The notes beneath the pieces were generated by a model. It made no database searches. It saw only the letters and a list, made by a program, of their open reading frames with translations, and had not been told where the DNA came from. A program made the translations under genes and the position numbers. A stretch of DNA of 38,319 nt from NCBI GenBank assembly GCA_018267725.1, contig JAFDXY010000017.1, forward strand, positions 1 through 38,319, given 5' to 3'. Below, piece by piece: positions 24,681-33,979 of the stretch (its first letter is position 1; the number at the start of each line of letters is the position of its first letter). The DNA comes from Bacteroidota bacterium. Its GTDB lineage: Bacteria > Bacteroidota > Bacteroidia > Chitinophagales > Chitinophagaceae.

Positions 24681-25727
24681 TTAGTGTAGTGATGCAATAT
24701 CTATTACAAATCTATACTTCACATCTCCTTTTAACATTCTTTCATAAGCTTCATTAATATTTTGCATATTAATTAATTCAACATCGCTTACAATATTTTT
24801 TTCGGTACAATAATCAAGCATTTCTTGTGTTTCTTTTATTCCACCAATCATAGAACCAATAACACTTCTACGGTTTTTTATTAAAGAAAATGGCTTTACT
24901 TTAGGCTCTTCTGAAGGCAAACCAACTACTAATAATTTCCCGTCTAAATCTAATAAATTCAAATACTTTGTAAAATCATGATTAGCAGAAATAGCATCTA
25001 ATATTATATCAAAATAACTATCGTATTTTTTCATAGCTGCTTTATCTGTTGTTAATACAAATTTTGTAGCACCTAATTGCATTGCATCTGCTTCTTTATT
25101 TGCAGAAGTACTTAAAACAGTTACTTCTGCACCAAACGATACTGCAAATTTTACACCCATGTGCCCTAAACCTCCTAAACCTACCACTCCTACTTTCATT
25201 CCTTTTTTTACACCTGCATATTTTAACGGCGAATAAGTTGTAATGCCCGCACAAAGTAAAGGTGCAACTGCTTTTAAATTTAATGTTGAAGATATTTTTA
25301 ATACATATTTTTCATCAACTACTATGTTGGTTGAGTATCCACCTTGTGCAATTGTTTTACCATCTCTTTCGTAACCGTTATATGTTCCTGTTATACCTTC
25401 TATACAATATTGTTCTAAATTTTTTTTACAATTTTTACAAGTACGGCAACTATCTATCATTACACCAACACCCGCAGTATCATTCATTTTAAACTTAGTT
25501 ACTTTATTGCCAACGCTTACAACTTTACCAACTATTTCATGTCCCGGAACCATTGGATACATTGACTCGCCCCATTCATTTCTTGCTTGGTGCAAATCGC
25601 TATGGCAAACGCCGCAATATAAAATTTCAATATGCACATCATATTCGCCTACATTTCTTCTTTCAAAATTATATGGCTTTAAGGGCGTAATAGCATTATA
25701 TGCAGCATAAGATTTTGTAGCTATCAT
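24681..25727 (-). CDS. Zinc-dependent NAD(P) alcohol dehydrogenase (YahK/CAD-like)
   Basis: A 348-residue medium-chain dehydrogenase. The catalytic zinc ligands are in CGVCHSD (about 38-44) and GHEIVG (about 62-67). The structural zinc site is CRTCKNCKKNLEQYC (about 94-108), and the cofactor loop is GLGGLGHMGVKFA (about 183-195). It matches the cinnamyl-alcohol/YahK group, which reduces aldehydes with NADPH. It is preceded by its own intergenic region and is probably a single-gene unit, converging with the secreted hypothetical gene across a shared terminator. Confidence 0.92.
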   Translation of the reverse strand: MIATKSYAAYNAITPLKPYNFERRNVGEYDVHIEILYCGVCHSDLHQARNEWGESMYPMVPGHEIVGKVVSVGNKVTKFKMNDTAGVGVMIDSCRTCKNCKKNLEQYCIEGITGTYNGYERDGKTIAQGGYSTNIVVDEKYVLKISSTLNLKAVAPLLCAGITTYSPLKYAGVKKGMKVGVVGLGGLGHMGVKFAVSFGAEVTVLSTSANKEADAMQLGATKFVLTTDKAAMKKYDSYFDIILDAISANHDFTKYLNLLDLDGKLLVVGLPSEEPKVKPFSLIKNRRSVIGSMIGGIKETQEMLDYCTEKNIVSDVELINMQNINEAYERMLKGDVKYRFVIDIASLH

Positions 25728-25823
25728 AAATTATTTTTTGTTGAAAGAGAATTAAATTTTATTACAATTGATAACGCCAATTATTGTTATGTGAAAACAA
25801 TTGAGCTAATTAACAAAAACACA

Positions 25824-26444
25824 TTATTTTTTTCTTTCATGTAAATAAAAAGTAAATCCTGCTCTAAAAATAGGTAGGGCAGAATTATTGTAATCTCTGT
25901 AAGGCGAATAAATATCTGTATTCAAATCAATTAATATAGCTGTATAAAAACTACTCTGTCCAATAACTCTTTGTGCATAACCAATACCTGCCAAAATACT
26001 GTTGGAGTTAGTAGTTAATGATGATGATTGATTTGTATTTACGTTTAGATAATTGTATTTAATCCAATTGGTTTCTAATTGCCCTTGCAAAAATAAAAAT
26101 GGCATTGGATAAACCCTAACAAAAGGGCCACCACCATAATTAAAACTTCTTTGCCTTATATTATTATTATAATAAGGATCTGCCCGCATTGAATTATAAT
26201 TTAAGTTTATTGCCAAACCTGCATCTAACCAATTGGTAAGTGAATAACCAATTTCTGGCGTGCCGCCTATATTAAAACTATAACTGCTAAATCCTAAAGC
26301 TAAACTACCACCTATAAACATTTTATTTATATTAAATCCTTTTTTTTCAGGCACTGGTACGGTATATGTTGGAGGAATATTTCTTTGTGCCGAAACTGAA
26401 GAAATAATAATACAACTAAGTATAAATAATTTTACTTTTTTCAT
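25824..26444 (-). CDS. Outer membrane beta-barrel family protein
   Basis: A 206-residue protein with a signal peptide (MKKVKLFILSCIIISSVSAQ). The mature part alternates hydrophobic and polar residues in strands (MFIGGSLALGFSSYSFNIGG, PEIGYSLTNWLDAGLAINLN, FYTAILIDLNTD) and ends with an aromatic strand, FRAGFTFYL, as small eight-stranded outer membrane barrels do. No specific function is known. It lies between the alcohol dehydrogenase gene and the GlcD-type oxidase gene on the same strand, with short gaps. Confidence 0.75.
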   Translation of the reverse strand: MKKVKLFILSCIIISSVSAQRNIPPTYTVPVPEKKGFNINKMFIGGSLALGFSSYSFNIGGTPEIGYSLTNWLDAGLAINLNYNSMRADPYYNNNIRQRSFNYGGGPFVRVYPMPFLFLQGQLETNWIKYNYLNVNTNQSSSLTTNSNSILAGIGYAQRVIGQSSFYTAILIDLNTDIYSPYRDYNNSALPIFRAGFTFYLHERKK

Positions 26445-26509
26445 AATATGTTTTAATTAAATTTTTTGTAACAAACACCAAAGCAATAACAAATTGTGTA
26501 TTGTTGTTG

Positions 26510-27931
26510 TTAATTCAAATCGAAAATTTTACCTGCATTTAAAATATTATTAGGATCGAATGATTGTTTAATAGAACGCATTAATTTTAAATTAGCTTCT
26601 TTAAAAACAATATTCATATATGGTTTTTGAATTAAACCAATACCATGCTCTCCGCTTATAGTTCCGCCTAAACTATTAACCAATGTAAATAATGCTTTTA
26701 ATGCATTAACCATTTCTGTATTACCATAACTGTTTTTAATAGTTGGATGATTAATGCGAATATGCAAATTACCATCTCCGGCATGGCCATAACAAACTGC
26801 ATGAAAACCATATTGTTTACCTAACTCTTTTACGCCTTTAATTAATTTTGGTAATTCTGCTCTGGGTACAACAGCATCTTCTTCAATAGTATAGCCACTG
26901 CTTTTTACGGCTTCGGCTACACGTCTTCTTAGTTTCCATAATTCTGCTTTTTGTTGTGCATCGTCTGCAAAAAAAACTTCACCTGCATTATATTGTATTA
27001 ATAATTCGCTAATGGCTTCCATTTCATTCATTAAAACATCTGCATTATTTCCATCAACTTCAATTATTAAATGTGCAGCAATATCATCATTAACCGGTAC
27101 TGCGTGGCTATCAACCATTTTACTTACAATTTTTAATGCATCTATTTCCATTAACTCTAAACCACTTGGCGTAAAGCCTGCACGAAATATGGCACTAACG
27201 GCTTCGCTTGCTTTTTCTAAATCGGCAAAAGGCACCAACATTAATAAATCGTATTTAGGTAATGGAATTAGTTTTAATACAATTTTTGTTACTATGCCTA
27301 ATGTACCTTCGCTTCCTACAATTAATTGTGTAAGATTATAACCGGTAGAATTTTTTAATACGTTACAACCTGTCCAAATAATTTCTCCGTTTGGCAAAAC
27401 AACTTCTAAATTCAACACATAATCTTTTACAACGCCATATTTTACGGCTTTGGGTCCGCCACTATTTTCAGCAATATTTCCACCAATAAAACAACTGCCA
27501 CGGCTGCTGGGATCTGGCGGATAAAACAATCCTTTTTCTTTTACGGCATTTTGTAAAACTTCGGTAATAACGCCGGGTTCGGTTGTTACCTGAAGGTTGC
27601 GTTCATCTATCTCTAAAATTTTATTAAACCTTTCGGTGCTTAATAAAACGCCTCCCAACTGTGGCAATGCACCACCACTTAAACCCGTGCCTGCACCGCG
27701 TGGTGTAACAGGAATTTTATGCTGATTGCAATAGTTTAAAATGGCACTTACTTCTTGTGTAGTGTAAGGTTTTACTACTGCATTGGGTAAGAATAAAAGA
27801 TGTTCGGTTTCATCATGTCCGTAATTATGCAAAGCTTCTTCATCTACCAAAATATATTCTTCTCCCACAATACTTTTTAATACTTCTACATCTTTTAAAG
27901 TTAGCGTTTGAGGTGTTGCTGCCGGCTTCAT
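26510..27931 (-). CDS. FAD-linked oxidase, GlcD / D-lactate dehydrogenase type
   Basis: A 473-residue flavoprotein of the FAD-binding type 4 family. The FAD domain shows PVTPRGAGTGLSGGALP (about 75-91) and FIGGNIAENSGGPKAVKYG (about 147-165). The C-terminal cap domain ends with CYGHAGDGNLHIRI (about 376-389) and SGEHGIG (about 419-425), the His-containing motifs of the family. Related enzymes oxidise D-lactate, glycolate or D-2-hydroxyglutarate and pass electrons to quinone or a partner protein. No glcE/glcF partner is adjacent, which favours a single-subunit D-2-hydroxy acid dehydrogenase. It is divergent from pckA. Confidence 0.88.
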   Translation of the reverse strand: MKPAATPQTLTLKDVEVLKSIVGEEYILVDEEALHNYGHDETEHLLFLPNAVVKPYTTQEVSAILNYCNQHKIPVTPRGAGTGLSGGALPQLGGVLLSTERFNKILEIDERNLQVTTEPGVITEVLQNAVKEKGLFYPPDPSSRGSCFIGGNIAENSGGPKAVKYGVVKDYVLNLEVVLPNGEIIWTGCNVLKNSTGYNLTQLIVGSEGTLGIVTKIVLKLIPLPKYDLLMLVPFADLEKASEAVSAIFRAGFTPSGLELMEIDALKIVSKMVDSHAVPVNDDIAAHLIIEVDGNNADVLMNEMEAISELLIQYNAGEVFFADDAQQKAELWKLRRRVAEAVKSSGYTIEEDAVVPRAELPKLIKGVKELGKQYGFHAVCYGHAGDGNLHIRINHPTIKNSYGNTEMVNALKALFTLVNSLGGTISGEHGIGLIQKPYMNIVFKEANLKLMRSIKQSFDPNNILNAGKIFDLN

Positions 27932-28016
27932 TATTTAATTTTAATTTTTGCATAAAAGTAAAGGTTGATTGGGAGATAAGAAACCTAAAAGAAAATTAAA
28001 TAATTTAAAAAATGTA

Positions 28017-28053
28017 CTAACGTTTGTTAGTTCAAAATCTGTCTCTACCTTTG
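28017..28053 (+). promoter_or_regulatory. pckA promoter with overlapping CTAAC inverted repeat
   Basis: TTTG (28023-28026), a 19-nt spacer and TACCTTTG (28046-28053) form a complete Bacteroidota promoter. The inverted repeat CTAAC (28017-28021) / GTTAG (28026-28030) covers the -33 element. CTAAC recurs twice just downstream (28058-28062 and 28062-28066), near the expected transcription start. This layout suggests a repressor or activator site. Confidence 0.6.
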
Positions 28054-28077
28054 CAGCCTAACTAACGATTGTAACAT

Positions 28078-29694
28078 ATGCAAAACACAACATCATTATT
28101 ATTAATGCAACCTCCTATTGAAAAACTGCAACAATTAGGTTTTACAAATTTAAAAAATGTTCATTATCAATTAAATCCCGAAGAATTAGTAGAACAAACC
28201 GTTTTAAGAAAAGAAGGAATTTTAAACAATACCGGAGCCTTATGTATTAATACAGGAGAGTTTACCGGAAGAAGCCCTAAAGACAAGTTTACCGTAAAAG
28301 ATGCTCTTACAGAAAACACCGTTCATTGGAACAATTTTAATTTACCTATTGAAGAAAAATATTTCTTTCAACTAAAAAAGAAATTGTTAGAGTATTTAGG
28401 CAATAAAGAAGCCATTTGGGTAAGAGATGCTTATGCTTGTGCATCAGAAAAATATAAATTAAATATTAGAGTTATTAACGAGCAACCAAGCAGTAACTTA
28501 TTTGCATACAATATGTTTCTTCGCCCCTGCGAAAAAGAATTAGAAAATTTTGAACCCGATTGGCATATTATTCAAGCTCCGGGTTTTAAAGCAGACCCAT
28601 TAGTTGATGGTACAAGACAACACAATTTTGCAATAGTTTCATTTACACATAAAACAATTTTAATTGGCGGAACAGGTTATACAGGAGAAATAAAAAAAGG
28701 AATTTTTAGTGTATTGAATTATTTACTTCCGCACGATAAAAATGTATTAAGCATGCACTGCAGTGCCAACGTAGGCGAAGCAGAAGATGTAGCCATATTT
28801 TTTGGATTAAGCGGAACAGGTAAAACTACTTTAAGTGCCGACCCCAATAGAAAATTAATTGGTGATGATGAACATGGCTGGACAGATACCAACGTATTTA
28901 ATTTTGAAGGTGGTTGCTATGCAAAACTGATAGATTTAAGTGAAGAAAAAGAACCAGAAATTTATCGTGCAATACGCCCCGGTGCATTAGTAGAAAATGT
29001 AACTTTTCATGCAGGAAGTAACGTAATTGATTTTGCAGGTAAAACAATAACAGAAAATACACGTGTAAGTTATCCGTTAAACTTTATAAGCAATGCATTA
29101 GAACCCAGTATTGGCGGGCTTCCTAAAAACATATTTTTCTTAACCTGCGATGCTTATGGAATACTTCCACCTATAAGCAAATTAACTCCGGGCCAAGCTA
29201 TGTATCAGTTTATTAGTGGTTATACCGCAAAAGTTGCAGGTACCGAAGCAGGTGTAACAGAACCAAAATCTACTTTTAGTGCATGTTTTGGGGCACCGTT
29301 TTTACCATTACATCCAGGCTATTATGCAAAAATGTTAGGAGATAAAATGAAAACACATGAAGTAAATGTGTGGATGGTAAACACAGGTTGGAGTGGTGGA
29401 GCTTATGGTGTTGGTCAACGTATGAAATTAAGTTATACCAGAGCAATGATTACTGCTGCATTAAACGGAGAATTAGATAATGCCGAATACGAAGCACATT
29501 CTGTATTTGGAATGATGATACCTAAACAATGTGCAGGTGTTCCGGTAAATATTTTACACCCAAGATATACTTGGGCAGATAGAAATGCTTACGATGCTGC
29601 AGCTAAAAGCCTTGCACAACAATTTATAGATAATTTTAAAAAATATGAAGCTAATGTTGATGCTGAAATTTTAAGTGCAGCTCCTAAAATTTAA
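28078..29694 (+). CDS. pckA: Phosphoenolpyruvate carboxykinase (ATP)
   Basis: A 538-residue ATP-type PEP carboxykinase, which interconverts oxaloacetate and ATP with PEP, CO2 and ADP; it is the first step of gluconeogenesis from C4 acids. The kinase P-loop is GLSGTGKT (243-250), the metal site is IGDDEHGW (261-268), and the substrate arginine occurs in TGRSPKDKF (63-71). ARPGALVENVTF-type and NTGWSGGAYGVGQRM regions also match. Length and motif order are standard. It has its own promoter with a candidate operator and ends at a strong terminator, so it is likely monocistronic and regulated by carbon source. Confidence 0.97.
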   Translation: MQNTTSLLLMQPPIEKLQQLGFTNLKNVHYQLNPEELVEQTVLRKEGILNNTGALCINTGEFTGRSPKDKFTVKDALTENTVHWNNFNLPIEEKYFFQLKKKLLEYLGNKEAIWVRDAYACASEKYKLNIRVINEQPSSNLFAYNMFLRPCEKELENFEPDWHIIQAPGFKADPLVDGTRQHNFAIVSFTHKTILIGGTGYTGEIKKGIFSVLNYLLPHDKNVLSMHCSANVGEAEDVAIFFGLSGTGKTTLSADPNRKLIGDDEHGWTDTNVFNFEGGCYAKLIDLSEEKEPEIYRAIRPGALVENVTFHAGSNVIDFAGKTITENTRVSYPLNFISNALEPSIGGLPKNIFFLTCDAYGILPPISKLTPGQAMYQFISGYTAKVAGTEAGVTEPKSTFSACFGAPFLPLHPGYYAKMLGDKMKTHEVNVWMVNTGWSGGAYGVGQRMKLSYTRAMITAALNGELDNAEYEAHSVFGMMIPKQCAGVPVNILHPRYTWADRNAYDAAAKSLAQQFIDNFKKYEANVDAEILSAAPKI

Positions 29695-29709
29695 AAAATA
29701 AATTAAGCT

Positions 29710-29748
29710 AAAAAGTAATGCTTCAAAATTTAGGGGCATTACTTTTTT
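29710..29748 (+). terminator. Terminator after pckA
   Basis: The stem is GTAATGC (29715-29721) with GCATTAC (29736-29742), preceded by A5 and followed by T6 (29743-29748). The convergent minus-strand hypothetical gene ends at 29747, so the element may act in both directions. Confidence 0.85.
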
Positions 29749-30313
29749 ATTGTGTTAATCGCTTCAATAACATTTCATCAATTTTTTTAAAGAGATGATA
29801 AGGTTTATAAGTTCTCCATTCACTCAATTGTATTAATTCAATTATATAGTGTAATTTTTTCTTTTTAAAATCGTATTGCGTTTGTTCGGGCATGTTTAAT
29901 GCTACAATCCAACCATTGTTATCGGTTGCTTCTTCGTACCATTCTTCATAATATTCTTTATCGCTGCTATGAAAGTTTAAAACATTTTCTGTAATAAGAA
30001 TAAATTTTGTTATGCCTTGTTTAGTAAACTTATCAATTACTTCACGCTTTAAATACATGATATCATTTTCAATAGCATCATTCCATTCGCCAATCATTTC
30101 AATAATACAAAAATGTAATTCGTAATCTGCATAAATTACTTTTAAGTATAATGTTTTACTTCCAAACTCATCCCATTGCGGATGTATGTAATAGTTGTAA
30201 ATAGTTTGAGAAAATTCGAACTCACTGTAAACTCTTCCATAAAACGGAGAAAGTTTGTCTTCTTCTGAAACATATATGTGCCGCCAGTTATAGAAGGGTT
30301 CTATCTCATGCAT
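29747..30313 (-). CDS. Conserved-looking hypothetical protein linked to murQ
   Basis: A 188-residue protein with no recognised domain. It is rich in Tyr, Trp, Glu and Asp (EPFYNWRHIYVSEEDK at the start, HFCIIEMIGEWNDAIEND in the middle, EEWYEEATDNNGWIVALN later) and looks like a soluble alpha/beta protein. There is no signal peptide. The start overlaps the murQ stop by 8 nt (ATGCATGA), so the two are very probably co-translated. That coupling links it to amino-sugar recycling or to a growth process served by the operon; this is inference. Confidence 0.75.
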   Translation of the reverse strand: MHEIEPFYNWRHIYVSEEDKLSPFYGRVYSEFEFSQTIYNYYIHPQWDEFGSKTLYLKVIYADYELHFCIIEMIGEWNDAIENDIMYLKREVIDKFTKQGITKFILITENVLNFHSSDKEYYEEWYEEATDNNGWIVALNMPEQTQYDFKKKKLHYIIELIQLSEWRTYKPYHLFKKIDEMLLKRLTQ

Positions 30314-31136
30314 GTCCGTTTAATTTTACTGCATCAACCGCTTTTTTTACACTGCCATGTTTTACTAATAAATCTTTTGCAGCTTCATAATTGCTTAGTT
30401 GTAATCTTTCCATTACCATTTTTACGCCTCTATCAACTAATTTAATATTGGTAAGTTGCATGTTTACCATTTTATTGTCTTCAACACGGCCTAATTGTAT
30501 CATTGCAGAAGTACTAAGCATATTTAATACTAATTTTTGTGCGGTGCCGCTTTTCATTCTTGTGCTGCCTGTAACAAATTCGGGACCTACAACAACTTCT
30601 ACCGGATAATCTGCTGCTTCGCTAACCGGCGAATTTTGATTACACGAAATACTTCCTGTTACAATATTTCTTTTTCTACATTCTTCTAAAGCACCAATTA
30701 CATAAGGTGTTGTGCCGCTTGCTGCTACACCAACTACAACATCTTTATCGCTTACAAAATGTTTTTGCAAATCTGTCCAGCCTCTATTTCTATCATCTTC
30801 TGCATATTCTACTGCTTGTGTAATAGCTTTTTCTCCGCCTGCAATAATGCCTATTACCAAACCATAAGGCACACCATAAGTAGGTGGGCATTCGCTTGCA
30901 TCAACAATTGCTAATCTTCCGCTGGTGCCTGCTCCTATATAAAATAATCTTCCGCCTGCCAACATTCTGTCACTTATTACAGATGCTAATTTTTCTATTT
31001 GCGGAATAGCTTTTTCAACAGCGGCGGGTACTAATTTATCTTCATTGTTTATGTTTACTAATACTTCTTCTACACTCATTTTTTCTAAATGCCTGTATTT
31101 AGATGCTTGTTCTGTAACTCTTACAAATGTTTTCAT
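30306..31136 (-). CDS. murQ: N-acetylmuramic acid 6-phosphate etherase
   Basis: A 276-residue SIS-domain enzyme that splits MurNAc-6-phosphate into GlcNAc-6-phosphate and D-lactate during peptidoglycan recycling. The SIS signature FYIGAGTSGRLAIVDASECP (65-84) includes the catalytic Glu82. VGVAASGTTPYVIGALEECR (about 133-152) and FVTGSTRMKSGTAQKLVLN (about 188-206) are typical MurQ blocks. It follows the BadF-type kinase gene by 7 nt and overlaps the next gene, forming a three-gene unit. The product D-lactate could feed the D-2-hydroxy acid oxidase encoded at 26.5-27.9 kb; that link is only suggestive. Confidence 0.96.
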   Translation of the reverse strand: MKTFVRVTEQASKYRHLEKMSVEEVLVNINNEDKLVPAAVEKAIPQIEKLASVISDRMLAGGRLFYIGAGTSGRLAIVDASECPPTYGVPYGLVIGIIAGGEKAITQAVEYAEDDRNRGWTDLQKHFVSDKDVVVGVAASGTTPYVIGALEECRKRNIVTGSISCNQNSPVSEAADYPVEVVVGPEFVTGSTRMKSGTAQKLVLNMLSTSAMIQLGRVEDNKMVNMQLTNIKLVDRGVKMVMERLQLSNYEAAKDLLVKHGSVKKAVDAVKLNGHA

Positions 31137-31143
31137 AATGCTT

Positions 31144-31983
31144 TTATAAATGGTATTTTATTAAACCATCCATTGGTTTTTTAAGTATGGTTCCTAATTC
31201 AAATTCATAACTGTGGCAAAGTTCTTTTAATATATCTTTAAAACCAAATGCAACGCTTCCAATAAAATTTATAGGCAACAACCAACTTTCGCGATACTTG
31301 CATAAATGCGTAAAGAAAAAATCGTTTAGCCCATCTTCAATAATATTTTCAATCATATAATGCCCTCTATTTTCTGCTAAAAAAATAGCAAACGATGCCA
31401 AGTATCTGTTGGCCAAAGGTTGTTTATACACTTTTTCTAAAATTTCAATAGGATTAGTATTGAACATTTTTTCAAAACTATTTTTCAGTTCATCATCAAA
31501 AGTGTTATATAAATAGTATTGAACAATTTTTTTACCGAGATAAGCACCGCTGCCTTCATCTCCTAAAACATATCCAATACCCGGACTATTGCTAATAATT
31601 TTTTTACCATTGTAAAAACATGAGTTTGAACCTGTACCTAAAATGCAAGCAATACCTTTTTCTTTGCCACATAAGGCTCTGGCAGCAGCAAGCAAATCGG
31701 TATTTAAACTAATGGTTGCTTTAGTAAATATTTTTTTTAATGCTAAGTTTAAAATTTTTTTATTGTTATTATTATTTAATCCGGTGCCATAAAAATGTAC
31801 TTCTTTAATAAGAATATCTTTATTAAGTTTAGGTAACAACTCTTTTTGCAGTAGTTCAATAATTTGAACAGTAGTTAAAAAATAAGGGCTAATGCCTTGC
31901 GTAATAACTTTTTTTTTCTTTCCGTTATAAAGTAAGCACCACTCACATTTGGTAGCACCACTATCGGCAATTAATTTCATCAT
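31144..31983 (-). CDS. BadF/BadG-family amino-sugar kinase (GlcNAc or MurNAc kinase-like)
   Basis: A 279-residue ASKHA-fold kinase of the BadF/BadG/BcrA/BcrD family. Phosphate-binding elements are LIADSGATKCEWCLL (4-18) and GIACILGTGSNSCFYNGK (about 114-131); GYVLGDEGSGAYLGKK (about 137-152) is the adenosine-side loop. In this family the relatives include N-acetylglucosamine kinase and MurNAc/GlcNAc kinase MurK. Its place just before murQ favours phosphorylation of MurNAc to give the MurQ substrate, as reported for other bacteria with murK-murQ pairs. Initiation could be at either of the two adjacent ATG codons (31983 or 31980). Confidence 0.87.
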   Translation of the reverse strand: MMKLIADSGATKCEWCLLYNGKKKKVITQGISPYFLTTVQIIELLQKELLPKLNKDILIKEVHFYGTGLNNNNNKKILNLALKKIFTKATISLNTDLLAAARALCGKEKGIACILGTGSNSCFYNGKKIISNSPGIGYVLGDEGSGAYLGKKIVQYYLYNTFDDELKNSFEKMFNTNPIEILEKVYKQPLANRYLASFAIFLAENRGHYMIENIIEDGLNDFFFTHLCKYRESWLLPINFIGSVAFGFKDILKELCHSYEFELGTILKKPMDGLIKYHL

Positions 31984-32107
31984 TAATAAGTTTAAAAATA
32001 TAACGCTAATTTACCTTTTATAAAAACACTTACTAAAAAAGTATAACTTAAATTATATTAATTGATATTTGCGTTTTGTGAACTAAGGTACAAAGTAGGA
32101 AAATAAT

Positions 32108-33682
32108 ATGGGAAGTAAAAAATTACAAATAGCACTGCCAGTTTTATTTGCACTGGTTATGATTGTTGGAATGTTAATTGGTTATAAATTAAAAGAAGAA
32201 ACAGGCGGAAGTGGTTTTTTTAATGCAAATAAAAAATATACTGTTCAAGAAGTATTAAATTTAGTTAAAAGCAAATATGTTGATAGTGTTTCTTTTGATA
32301 CATTAAACAATGTAGCTATTGATGCTATTTTAGAACAATTAGATCCTCACTCAGTTTATATTGCACCACAAGATGTAGCAATAGTTAATGAAGATTTAGC
32401 TGCCAACTTTGAAGGCATTGGCGTAGAATACGAAGTTTTAAACGATACAATAACTGTAAGCCGAGTTATTACCGGAGGCCCATCTGAAAAGGCAGGCATA
32501 CAAGTGGGCGATCAAATAATTGCAAGTGCTGATACTGTTAATTTAACAGGCAAAAAATTTAAGTTCAATGAATTAAGAAAATATTTACGAGGTCCGGCAG
32601 GTTCTCAAGTTACTGTAACAGTTTTAAGAGATAATCAAATAAAAAAAATAACCATAACCAGAGGCAGAATTCCTATACAAACTGTTGATGCAGCTTATAT
32701 GATTGATAGTTCTGTTGCTTATTTACATATAGCAAAATTTGCTGATAGAACTTATGAAGAGTTTATGCAAAACCTTGAAAAATTGCAAGCAAAGGGAATG
32801 AAAAAATTAATTCTTGATTTGCGAGGAAATGGTGGCGGGCTTTTACAACAAGCCGTAAATATTGCCGATGAGTTTTTAGATGAAGATAAATTAATTGTTT
32901 ACACCGAAGGTTTACATAACGATAAAACAGAATACCGCTGCAAACGCGATGGATTGTTTGAAAAAAATAAATTAGTTGTTTTAATTGATGAACTTTCTGC
33001 ATCTGCCAGCGAGGTGGTAAGCGGTGCTTTACAAGATTGGGATAGAGCCACTATTATTGGCAGAAGAAGTTTTGGTAAAGGTTTGGTACAACAACAATTT
33101 CAACTAAGCAATGGAGGAGCAATTAGATTAACCGTTGCAAAATATTTTACGCCATTAGGTAGAAATATTCAAAAACCTTACAACAAAAAGAAAAGCGATT
33201 ACAGTATGGAAATTATAAATCGTTTTCATAATAATGAAATGGATAAACCAGATACTGCACAACCAAAAGGCCCTATTTATAAAACACCTGCCGGACACAC
33301 AGTTTATGGTGGGGGAGGCATAACACCAGATATTGTTGTTCCTGTTGATACCATTGCATATCCTTCCGTTTTTTATAATCCAAACTTTAAAAATATTGCT
33401 GCAAATTTTGCAATGAATTGGTATAGAAAAAATAAAACTTATTTAGCTACACTTTCTATTAACGATTTTAAAAATAATTTTAATTTCACTGCAAATGATT
33501 TAGAATTATTTGAAAAAACAGCTTTAAAAAATACTTTAAATATTCAAAATATAAATAAAACTGCTTTATCTAATATACTAAAATCAATTGTAGGGGAACT
33601 TGCTTGGGGCATACAAGCCTATTATGAAATAAAAAATAATGAAGACAATGTGGTAAAAAAAGCATTAAGTATTTTAAAATAA
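32108..33682 (+). CDS. S41 family C-terminal processing peptidase
   Basis: A 524-residue Ctp-type serine protease anchored by an N-terminal helix (about 7-26). A PDZ domain spans about 97-180 (FEGIGVEYEV, GGPSEKAGIQVGDQIIA). The protease domain contains KLILDLRGNGGGLLQQAVNI (about 233-252), catalytic Ser299 in SASASE, and Lys324 in RRSFGKGLVQQ; the 25-residue Ser-Lys spacing matches known Ctp enzymes. These proteases trim or degrade periplasmic proteins from the C-terminus. A long C-terminal extension (about 420-524) is Asn/Lys-rich. Divergent from the murQ unit; the only promoter-like box is a one-mismatch GATATTTG upstream. Confidence 0.93.
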   Translation: MGSKKLQIALPVLFALVMIVGMLIGYKLKEETGGSGFFNANKKYTVQEVLNLVKSKYVDSVSFDTLNNVAIDAILEQLDPHSVYIAPQDVAIVNEDLAANFEGIGVEYEVLNDTITVSRVITGGPSEKAGIQVGDQIIASADTVNLTGKKFKFNELRKYLRGPAGSQVTVTVLRDNQIKKITITRGRIPIQTVDAAYMIDSSVAYLHIAKFADRTYEEFMQNLEKLQAKGMKKLILDLRGNGGGLLQQAVNIADEFLDEDKLIVYTEGLHNDKTEYRCKRDGLFEKNKLVVLIDELSASASEVVSGALQDWDRATIIGRRSFGKGLVQQQFQLSNGGAIRLTVAKYFTPLGRNIQKPYNKKKSDYSMEIINRFHNNEMDKPDTAQPKGPIYKTPAGHTVYGGGGITPDIVVPVDTIAYPSVFYNPNFKNIAANFAMNWYRKNKTYLATLSINDFKNNFNFTANDLELFEKTALKNTLNIQNINKTALSNILKSIVGELAWGIQAYYEIKNNEDNVVKKALSILK

Positions 33683-33733
33683 TACTTATTTTAGTTGCCA
33701 AAATTTTACTCTGTATATAATCAATATTCTAAA

Positions 33734-33958
33734 ATGGAAATGGTTTATTTGCTAAAGAAAAATAAAATAATTAACGGTCCGTATAATTTAGAAACTTTAA
33801 AACAAAGAGGTATTAAAAGCACCGATATGGTTTGGTGCAAGGGTTTGGTAGATTGGACACCTATTTCACAGGTTGATTTCTTGGTTGATGTTCCTGTTAT
33901 TCATTCAAAAAAAAGTAGCAAAACAATTATTGAACGCGTTTTTTCTTTCTTAAAATAA
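33734..33958 (+). CDS. Small GYF_2 (DUF4339) domain protein
   Basis: A 74-residue protein almost filled by a GYF_2 domain: VYLLKKNKIINGPYNLETL, then the family core MVWCKGLVDWTPISQV. In other proteins this module binds peptides or precedes membrane parts; here the C-terminus is a short basic helix (IIERVFSFLK). The frame is open 13 codons upstream to a TTG at 33695, but the family domain starts at the ATG at 33734 or 33740. It lies just after the S41 peptidase gene, perhaps co-transcribed. Confidence 0.7.
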   Translation: MEMVYLLKKNKIINGPYNLETLKQRGIKSTDMVWCKGLVDWTPISQVDFLVDVPVIHSKKSSKTIIERVFSFLK

Positions 33959-33979
33959 TTTCAACAATTTTTCTTCTTT

